A stretch of 64,000 nt of DNA. It comes from Sphingobacterium sp. SRCM116780. GTDB taxonomy: Bacteria > Bacteroidota > Bacteroidia > Sphingobacteriales > Sphingobacteriaceae. Below are positions 53,328 to 60,082 of this stretch, piece by piece. Position 1 is the stretch's first letter; the number at the start of each line of letters is the position of its first letter. Location of the stretch: positions 2,294,001-2,358,000 of the forward strand of contig NZ_CP090446.1 in assembly GCF_021442025.1 (NCBI RefSeq), read 5' to 3'. Made by a program: the position numbers and the translations under genes. The notes below the pieces were generated by a model. The model saw nothing but the letters and a program-made list of their open reading frames with translations. It was not told where the DNA came from and searched no databases.

Positions 53328-55103
53328 TTATTTTTTAAAGGTGTAAAACTTCCATTTTGTCTCATAATCTGCAGGTAAATTTTCCTCCAATAGAATTGCT
53401 CTTAGCATCTCCATTGGTAGATAATTCTCCTTTATCACGCGATCATGAAAGGTTTTATACGACATCTTCCCTTTATCTACAAGCTCTTCTTTGATACGCA
53501 TTAGTTGCAGTCCGCCTACGAGGTAAGCCAATTGATATAATGGGTCATAGGAGCCTTCAAAAGAGCGCTTGACTTCTCCATGCGCATTGGCCGATTCAAA
53601 ACCAACACGGTTTACCAGATAATCAATACATTGCTGCGGGGTCCATTCTCCGAGATGAAAACGAATGCTAAACGTAATGCGTGCGCAACGGTGCATACGC
53701 CAAAACAACATCCCTATCCGCTCTTCTGGGGTCTGTGCAAATCCTTTACTATAAAGCAACAGCTCCCAATACAAAGTCCAGCCTTCGGTCCAAAATGGTG
53801 TATTAAAAGCTTCTTCACGATAAGGCTTGTACCTGCTATTCATAAAATATTGCAAATGATGACCTGGGATAAGTTCATGCTGAACCGTACCTCTTGAAAA
53901 ATAAGGATTATTGCCACGCATGCTCATTTCTTTAGCCTGTTGGCTCATTCCACTTGTTGGATAGGAAATACTAATTTCTCTTCCTCCCGTAAAAAATGGA
54001 TTGACTAGTTGTCTTTCAGGGGACATCATGATCATCCCCCAAGTTTCATCTGCTAGGCTTGGGATATCCATTAATTCATGTTTTGCTATAAATTGCTGGG
54101 CATCATCGTACAGTTTCATGATGAGCTCTGGTTGCTTGCCTATGGGGACGTACGAATTTTTAACTTTCTCTTGTGCAGCTTTCCAGTTATTACCAAATCC
54201 CATTTCATTGGAGGCTTTCAGTAACTCAGCCTCACACCAAGCAAATTCTTGATCAGCCAAACGCAATAGCTCATCCGCATTGTAACTGATCATCTCTTGT
54301 TTCAATTGTCGATTTAACTCATCTTTGCCAATTGGAATTCCTCCAATATCACTCCCGTCGTTAAAAACCTTCCAATCACTTTTAGCAATTAAATCTTCTT
54401 TATACTGTTGTAATTTTTTCTTGACATCTTGATAGACCTCGGGTGCCCACCAGGTAAACTGTGGATCGTATTCATGATAAAAATCAAACGTGCTGGTCAA
54501 ACGAAGGTCTAAGGATGATAATATATTGGTTAAAAAAGTGACATCAGTGCTTGGGATATGATCGACTTTTTTGAGATCCCGCTCTGCTGATGTTATCACT
54601 AATCCTACTGCCTGAAATTCCTTAGCCATTTTTTCTCCATCTACACTGGTTCCTCTACGTCTTAATTTTTCAAAAGCAAGTATTTTTTCAGCAAAAGGCA
54701 GGTAATGTACAAGCTTTTGGAACTGTTGTTTACTCTGTTCTATTGTCGCTAGGTTCTTTTTTATTTTTCTTTTTAATAGAATAAAGTCTACTTGACCATT
54801 GGTTTCCAATTTTTTATAGGGAAATGCCTGCAATTTATCCAGGTATTCTTTATTGAGTTCCAACAGGCGATCCATTTGTTCTGGCGATGCCGCTGCAGAT
54901 TCACTCCCCCAATCTTTAGGCATTGGTCCATAGAAATAATTGATCGCTTCGACATCTTTTGCATATTGAACAATATAGGGTTCAATAGGAGTCGTATGGC
55001 TATATAATTCCAAATTTTGAGCTTTCATTGGAAAAGGTAAAATAAAAAGCAAACTGTAGAAGAATACTTTTTTAGGTTTTAATTTAGGAAATATGATCAT
55101 CAT
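53328..55103 (-). CDS. Secreted DUF885 protein, probable metallopeptidase
   Basis: 591 residues with an N-terminal signal (ending FPMKAQ). The protein is helical throughout. The DUF885 hallmark HELIPGHHLQYFMN (about residues 405-418) and the downstream FWTEGWTLYWELLLY are present; the HExxxGH arrangement and following Glu look like a zinc peptidase site of the M32-like type. Several DUF885 members are thought to be oligopeptidases or carboxypeptidases, but the family is not well characterised. It is between the D-hydroxyproline oxidase gene and the permease gene in one operon, so it probably degrades Pro/Hyp peptides in the periplasm. Confidence 0.8.
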   Translation of the reverse strand: MMIIFPKLKPKKVFFYSLLFILPFPMKAQNLELYSHTTPIEPYIVQYAKDVEAINYFYGPMPKDWGSESAAASPEQMDRLLELNKEYLDKLQAFPYKKLETNGQVDFILLKRKIKKNLATIEQSKQQFQKLVHYLPFAEKILAFEKLRRRGTSVDGEKMAKEFQAVGLVITSAERDLKKVDHIPSTDVTFLTNILSSLDLRLTSTFDFYHEYDPQFTWWAPEVYQDVKKKLQQYKEDLIAKSDWKVFNDGSDIGGIPIGKDELNRQLKQEMISYNADELLRLADQEFAWCEAELLKASNEMGFGNNWKAAQEKVKNSYVPIGKQPELIMKLYDDAQQFIAKHELMDIPSLADETWGMIMMSPERQLVNPFFTGGREISISYPTSGMSQQAKEMSMRGNNPYFSRGTVQHELIPGHHLQYFMNSRYKPYREEAFNTPFWTEGWTLYWELLLYSKGFAQTPEERIGMLFWRMHRCARITFSIRFHLGEWTPQQCIDYLVNRVGFESANAHGEVKRSFEGSYDPLYQLAYLVGGLQLMRIKEELVDKGKMSYKTFHDRVIKENYLPMEMLRAILLEENLPADYETKWKFYTFKK

Positions 55104-55128
55104 TTAGGTTTTCTAATCGGTTTAAAAA

Positions 55129-56391
55129 TCAACTGTCAAATCGATCGGGATTAAACCCAGAAATGTCGGATTCCAAAAGCCGATCTGCCAATATATCCGA
55201 TACGATCTTTCCAAATGCTGGACCTAAACTCAATCCCATCATGCCACCTCCCCCGGCAATCACTGTATTTGAAAATTTCTTCAGGCGCCCTAAGTACGGT
55301 AAGCCATCAGGTGAACAAGGGCGATAGCCGTACCAGATTTTATCTTCTGGATAATCGACATGAAGTTCCGGATAATATTTAGGAATGGATTCGACGATAC
55401 CTTTTACGCGATTGCGGTAAATTTTATCATTTGCAGGCCCTAGTTCCATAGTACCGCTAAAACGGATCATACCATTCATTGGAGTCACCGCTACTCTAGC
55501 TTCCAACAATAGCGCAGCATAGTTAAGCTGTTGCTCTTGTTCTGGTTGATACATAAAAGAATATCCTTTCCCTGGCATAAGTGGGGTACTGATATTCAGT
55601 TTAGCGGTTAAACTTGGTAAATAAGCGCCTCCTGTGATTACAAAAGCATCTCCAGGGAAGCTCCCTTGATTTGTTATAGCTGTTTCGATTTTACGGTCAG
55701 CAAACGTAAATTTAAGAACTTCTGTATTTTCGTAAAATTCAACTTGATTGGCTTTCAAGTAAGCAATCAGTTGTTTCATGAGTTTTGGAGGATACAATTT
55801 ACCATCACATTTATACAAGACCGCACCTAGAATATCTAATTTTAAATCTGGTTCTAGCGCTTGTGCTTCATCACGATCCAAAACAGCGATATCCAACTCT
55901 AGATCTTGCGCTCTTTTTGCCAATTCAATTTCCTCATGTTGGACTTCTTTTGATTTGTACATCATCAAGATTCCATTTTGATCCAATTCGAAGTCAAAAC
56001 CATCTTCATTGGCCAAACGATCGTATAAACGACTGCTGTATTGATTCAGATCCCGAATACTGGTGGCGTGCTGGTCAACATGCTCCTTATTCGCGTGTTT
56101 CAAAAATTTCAATCCCCAATTGATTAAACGAGGATTTAATGATGGGCGCACATAAAAAGGACTTTTGCTATTTAACATCCATTTTACTCCTTGTGCAACA
56201 ATTCCAGGTGCTGCCAATGGAGTGAAATGACTGGGCACGATCATCCCTGCATTCCCATAGGAGCAATTATTATCCAATGTGTCCTTTTCCAATACCTTTA
56301 CCTGCCATCCATCGCGCACTAAATAATAAGCTGAAGCTAGGCCTGCAATTCCAGCACCAATGACTACGACTGTTCCTTTATTTTCTTTCAC
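55129..56391 (-). CDS. FAD-dependent D-amino-acid oxidase/dehydrogenase (D-hydroxyproline oxidising)
   Basis: 420 residues, DAO/DadA family. The FAD-binding Rossmann motif VVVIGAGIAGLASAYYLVRDG lies at the N-terminus, with an Glu-ending second strand (VLEKD). The substrate domain and a C-terminal FAD motif (IAGGGGMMGLSLGPAFGKIVSDI) are also present. In hydroxyproline catabolism an enzyme of this type oxidises cis-4-hydroxy-D-proline to pyrroline-4-hydroxy-2-carboxylate. The next gene upstream is the epimerase that makes that substrate, which is the main reason for the specific call. There is no signal peptide; it is cytoplasmic or peripheral at the membrane. Confidence 0.87.
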   Translation of the reverse strand: MKENKGTVVVIGAGIAGLASAYYLVRDGWQVKVLEKDTLDNNCSYGNAGMIVPSHFTPLAAPGIVAQGVKWMLNSKSPFYVRPSLNPRLINWGLKFLKHANKEHVDQHATSIRDLNQYSSRLYDRLANEDGFDFELDQNGILMMYKSKEVQHEEIELAKRAQDLELDIAVLDRDEAQALEPDLKLDILGAVLYKCDGKLYPPKLMKQLIAYLKANQVEFYENTEVLKFTFADRKIETAITNQGSFPGDAFVITGGAYLPSLTAKLNISTPLMPGKGYSFMYQPEQEQQLNYAALLLEARVAVTPMNGMIRFSGTMELGPANDKIYRNRVKGIVESIPKYYPELHVDYPEDKIWYGYRPCSPDGLPYLGRLKKFSNTVIAGGGGMMGLSLGPAFGKIVSDILADRLLESDISGFNPDRFDS

Positions 56392-56416
56392 TTTTGTATT
56401 CTAATTATATCCAACA

Positions 56417-57415
56417 TTACATGACTTGAAAACCTTCAAAATAGGGATCTTCATCATCCAAAAAAATGGTATTATATCCCGTAATCCTTGCCCAGCCTTC
56501 TACTGATGGTATGATCGCGGGCTTTCCATTAACAGTGGTTTCCTCTTCGATCTTCCCAATAAATTGAGAACCGATATAACTTTCGTGTACAAATTCTTGT
56601 CCTTTGCTCAACTTTCCTTGGGCATACCACTGTGCCATACGCGCCGAAGTACCTGTACCACAAGGCGATCTATCTAAGGCATTCTCTCCGACTAAGACTG
56701 CGTTTCTTCCTGAGGAATTTTCTTTAGTAGGAGTCCCTGTCCATTGAATATGACTGAGTCCGTGGATATTTGGATCTTCAGGATGGATAAACGTGTAATG
56801 ATCGTTAAGCAATTTTCGAATCAATTTACCGTAGTGGATGAGTTGACTTGCAGAGAAATCGCTAATATCTTTAAAATTGGTTTGTGGATCGATAATGCCA
56901 TAAAAGTTACCTCCATAGGCAACATCCACTGTGATAATACCCAAGTCTGGACAGTCTACACTTAAACCCTCAGCATACAGGAAAGACTTCACATTCGTGA
57001 GTTTCACACTTTTCACTTTTTGTCCTTCTTGTACATAATCAATATATACCAGACCAGCAGGTGTTTCCAGTCTTAGTTTCCCTGGTTGCTTGGGTTGTAT
57101 CAACCCCTCTTCAATAGCGATCGTCACCGTACCAATAGTTCCATGTCCACACATCGGTAAGCATCCACTGGTTTCGATATATAAAACTCCCATATCATTA
57201 TCTGAATCAAACGGAGGATATAACATACTACCACTCATCATATCATGCCCGCGAGGTTCAAACATCAACCCTTTTCGGATCCAGTCATATTCACGCATGA
57301 AGTGCAAGCGACGTTCCATCATGGAGTTTCCCGTCAACAAAGGAGCTCCACCTGCTACAAGTCGTACAGGACAACCACAGGTATGCGAATCAATACAAAA
57401 AAAAGTTTTCTTCAT
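56417..57415 (-). CDS. 4-Hydroxyproline 2-epimerase (proline racemase family)
   Basis: 332 residues, the usual length. Both catalytic cysteines are present: Cys89 in PMCGHGTIG and Cys252 in SPCGTGTSARM. This separates it from trans-3-hydroxyproline dehydratases, which have Thr at the second position. It interconverts trans-4-hydroxy-L-proline and cis-4-hydroxy-D-proline, the entry step of the bacterial pathway. Context (D-amino-acid oxidase, DapA-family and aldehyde dehydrogenase genes in the same operon) favours hydroxyproline over proline as substrate. It lies 25 bp before the oxidase gene and 6 bp after the dehydrogenase gene. Confidence 0.92.
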   Translation of the reverse strand: MKKTFFCIDSHTCGCPVRLVAGGAPLLTGNSMMERRLHFMREYDWIRKGLMFEPRGHDMMSGSMLYPPFDSDNDMGVLYIETSGCLPMCGHGTIGTVTIAIEEGLIQPKQPGKLRLETPAGLVYIDYVQEGQKVKSVKLTNVKSFLYAEGLSVDCPDLGIITVDVAYGGNFYGIIDPQTNFKDISDFSASQLIHYGKLIRKLLNDHYTFIHPEDPNIHGLSHIQWTGTPTKENSSGRNAVLVGENALDRSPCGTGTSARMAQWYAQGKLSKGQEFVHESYIGSQFIGKIEEETTVNGKPAIIPSVEGWARITGYNTIFLDDEDPYFEGFQVM

Positions 57416-57421
57416 CGACAG

Positions 57422-58900
57422 CTATTTTATGATTTTATTTTTACTCCATTGTTGATTGACCAAACGATCTATCTGCAATGGATTTTCATTTTTTAATTCA
57501 TCGGGTAAAAAAGTATTCGGCCAATTTTGAAAACTAACTGGTCGTAGAAAACGTTTGACCGCATCAGGACCAACAGAAGTAAATCGTGTATCTGTTGTTG
57601 CCGGAAAAGGTCCGCCATGTTGAATGGCATATTGTACTTCTACTCCTGTAGGCATTCCTTGGAATAGGAGTCGACCACATTTCTCTTGTGCCAGTTGAAA
57701 CAGTTCCTGTTGGCTTTCTATATCCTGTTCTGTCGCCGAAAAAGTAATTGTCAATTGTCCTCCAAAAGCGTTTAGCACAGTCAATAATTCTTGTTTATTA
57801 GAACAAGATACGATCAGGCCAAAAGGTCCAAATACTTCTTCTGCTAGTTTGGGATTATTTAAAAAATAAGTTGAACTCGTTTCATAGATGGCTGCTTGAG
57901 CTAATTCCGTTTGATCGGTACCTTTTCCTTTAGCGATGAGTTGTACACCTTCCTGTTGGGTAACTTCTGTAGCCAATTGTTGGAAATTTGCTAAGATTCC
58001 AGCATGTAGCATTTTAGTCGGAGGGATTTCGGATAATTCACTTTTTAGACCTTCCTTAAACAGCTGTAAATCTTGCCCTGCTAACGCAATCAGAATGCCT
58101 GGGTTTGTGCAGAATTGTCCTGTTCCCAAAACGAGTGATGATACGTATTGTTTGGCAAATGTCTCTGCATGTTGAGTCATGAAATCAGGTAATGCAAATA
58201 CAGGATTGACACTTCCCATTTCTGCGAAAACAGGAATGGGATCAGGACGAGTTTGTCCCAAATCAAACAATGCTTTTCCTCCTTTAAAAGATCCAGTAAA
58301 AGCTACCGCTTTTATAAGCGGATGCTGCACAAGTCTTTGTCCCAATTCGAAAGAATCTCCTATGACATGTGTAAAAACATCTTTTGGAGCACCGTATTTC
58401 TCCAGAGCACGATGAATCTTCTCTGCCATCATTTGCGATGTATATACATGACCAGGATGTGCTTTAACAATAACGGAACAGCCTGCGCCTATTGCACTCG
58501 CCGTATCTCCTCCAGCAGTAGAAAAAGCGAAAGGAAAATTGCTTGCACCAAATACAACAACAGGGCCTAAGCCCTTGTTATACTTTCTCAAATCCATTTG
58601 TCCATCTTCACTCACATCTAAACGAGCTTCACTGTATAAGCCCGTTTTTACTGCATTGGCATACCTACGCCATTGGTTTACTGTCCGTGCTTTTTCTCCC
58701 TGAAGACGACCTAATGCTAAGGCCGTTTCTTGCTCTGCTACTTCAATCAACGCTTCGTCCAAAACTTCAATCTCATCCGCGATCAGATGCATTAATTTTG
58801 CACGTTCATCACTGTTTAGTTGTTGCAAAAATCGAAATCCACTTTCAGATTGCTGTGCAATAAGATCGATTTCATTAGCTGTCCATTCTTTCCTCATCAT
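57422..58900 (-). CDS. 2-Oxoglutarate-semialdehyde (2,5-dioxovalerate) dehydrogenase
   Basis: 492 residues, aldehyde dehydrogenase superfamily. The active site is complete: Asn121 in GASNFPF, Lys146, Glu227 in FAEMGSVNP and nucleophile Cys264 in GTGQFCTNPG. The FAEMGSVNPVF context is characteristic of the ketoglutarate-semialdehyde dehydrogenase branch. It oxidises 2-oxoglutarate semialdehyde to 2-oxoglutarate with NAD(P), the last step of hydroxyproline breakdown, feeding the citric acid cycle. Its start overlaps the stop of the DapA-family gene by four bases, so the two are translated together. Confidence 0.9.
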   Translation of the reverse strand: MMRKEWTANEIDLIAQQSESGFRFLQQLNSDERAKLMHLIADEIEVLDEALIEVAEQETALALGRLQGEKARTVNQWRRYANAVKTGLYSEARLDVSEDGQMDLRKYNKGLGPVVVFGASNFPFAFSTAGGDTASAIGAGCSVIVKAHPGHVYTSQMMAEKIHRALEKYGAPKDVFTHVIGDSFELGQRLVQHPLIKAVAFTGSFKGGKALFDLGQTRPDPIPVFAEMGSVNPVFALPDFMTQHAETFAKQYVSSLVLGTGQFCTNPGILIALAGQDLQLFKEGLKSELSEIPPTKMLHAGILANFQQLATEVTQQEGVQLIAKGKGTDQTELAQAAIYETSSTYFLNNPKLAEEVFGPFGLIVSCSNKQELLTVLNAFGGQLTITFSATEQDIESQQELFQLAQEKCGRLLFQGMPTGVEVQYAIQHGGPFPATTDTRFTSVGPDAVKRFLRPVSFQNWPNTFLPDELKNENPLQIDRLVNQQWSKNKIIK

Positions 58901-59802
58901 GCTTGTAATTGTGGTCTCGTCGCTATCGCCTCACGAATAATCCTTGAAATTCTTTCTTTTTCTTCTCCTTGCAACGCTAATCGTGGAGCTCTAGTATAAG
59001 TTGTGCTGATTCCTTCTGCTGTAGCGGCAAGTTTGATGTATTGTACCAATTTAGGATGGATATCCAGTTCCAATAACGGCATAAACCATCGGTAGATAGC
59101 AACAGCTTTTTCATATTCACCTTGTAACACCAAATCGTACATGGCTACCGTTTCTTTTGGGAAGGCATCGACTAAACCTGCGACCAAACCATCTGCTCCT
59201 AACATTAATGTTTCTAAGCTGATGGTATCGACTCCGCCTAAAATCTTCAAGCGGTCTCCAAATTTATTTTTTAATCGTGTCACATTCGTTAAATCACGGG
59301 TAGATTCCTTGACTGCTTGAATCGTTGGTTCTTGTAATAACTCTTCAAACATTTCAACACTAATATATGTACTATAATCTACAGGATTATTATAAACTAA
59401 GATCGGAAGTGTAGAACTTTGTGCTACAGCGCGAAAATAAGCGACAACCTCACGGTCATCCGCACGGTAACGCATCGGGGGCAAAAGCATTAAACCATCG
59501 GCTCCTAAAGCAGCTGCTTTCTGTGCAACTTCAATCGCCGCTTGTGTGGTATTCTCTGCAATGTTTAATAAAATAGGAATCCTTTGGTTGGCGACCTTTA
59601 AAGCATGGCGCAATAAATCAAACTTTTCATCTGTACGCAACACACTTGCCTCACCCAATGTACCAGCTATAATTACACCATGTACCCCAGCACTAATTTG
59701 TGCTTCAAGGTTCTTTGTAAACATATTGTAATCTAAATTTCCATTTTCATCAAATGGAGTTAACAACGCAGGATAAATTCCTTTCCAATTTAAATGTGCC
59801 AT
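58897..59802 (-). CDS. DapA-family 1-pyrroline-4-hydroxy-2-carboxylate deaminase
   Basis: 301 residues, dihydrodipicolinate synthase/N-acetylneuraminate lyase fold. Schiff-base Lys165 (AVKESTRD) and Tyr137 (LVYNNPVDY) are in place, and GTLGEAS replaces the usual GTTGE loop. In hydroxyproline pathways a protein of this family deaminates and dehydrates pyrroline-4-hydroxy-2-carboxylate to 2-oxoglutarate semialdehyde. Assignment is by context: it is the first gene of a seven-gene operon that contains the three other pathway enzymes. Dihydrodipicolinate synthase proper is unlikely. Confidence 0.88.
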   Translation of the reverse strand: MAHLNWKGIYPALLTPFDENGNLDYNMFTKNLEAQISAGVHGVIIAGTLGEASVLRTDEKFDLLRHALKVANQRIPILLNIAENTTQAAIEVAQKAAALGADGLMLLPPMRYRADDREVVAYFRAVAQSSTLPILVYNNPVDYSTYISVEMFEELLQEPTIQAVKESTRDLTNVTRLKNKFGDRLKILGGVDTISLETLMLGADGLVAGLVDAFPKETVAMYDLVLQGEYEKAVAIYRWFMPLLELDIHPKLVQYIKLAATAEGISTTYTRAPRLALQGEEKERISRIIREAIATRPQLQA

Positions 59803-59832
59803 ATCAAAATCTATTTTTTTAGTTCTTTAAGA

Positions 59833-59840
59833 CAAATCTA
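59833..59840 (-). promoter_or_regulatory. Candidate -7 box of the hydroxyproline operon
   Basis: Minus-strand TAGATTTG fits TAnnTTTG, 30 bp before the ATG at 59802. A TTTG is found further upstream on the minus strand (59877-59880) but at a larger than usual distance. Confidence 0.4.
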
Positions 59841-60035
59841 TAGGCTATTTCACTGCTGGTCTTCTTATGAATTAATCAAAACTGACCTTATTTTCACTTA
59901 TCATCAAATTCATGAAAAGTGTTGATGCAAGAAAACTTCAAAAATTCTGATAAGCAGTATGTATAAGTCTGGTTATTGCGCAAAATAATGTTTGAATTGG
60001 TTAAAATCAAAACAAAGTTTTAAGTTATAGAAATG

Positions 60036-60043
60036 TAATTTTG
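60036..60043 (+). promoter_or_regulatory. Candidate -7 box of the DUF5695-like gene
   Basis: TAATTTTG fits TAnnTTTG and lies 39 bp before the ATG at 60083. If used, it rules out the TTG at 60041 as a start codon. Confidence 0.4.
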
Positions 60044-60082
60044 AGGTTTAAATCAGCAGCAAGACGTAGTATACGAAGCAAT

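Noticed and set aside
35653..59802. Locus explained by collagen breakdown alone
   Set aside because: Collagen would account for hydroxyproline and peptidase genes, but not for a GH127 beta-arabinofuranosidase, and no collagenase is seen. It stays possible that the GH127 is an unrelated neighbour.
60041..60082. TTG start of the DUF5695-like gene
   Set aside because: The TTG overlaps a promoter-like TAATTTTG and the signal peptide begins at the ATG at 60083.
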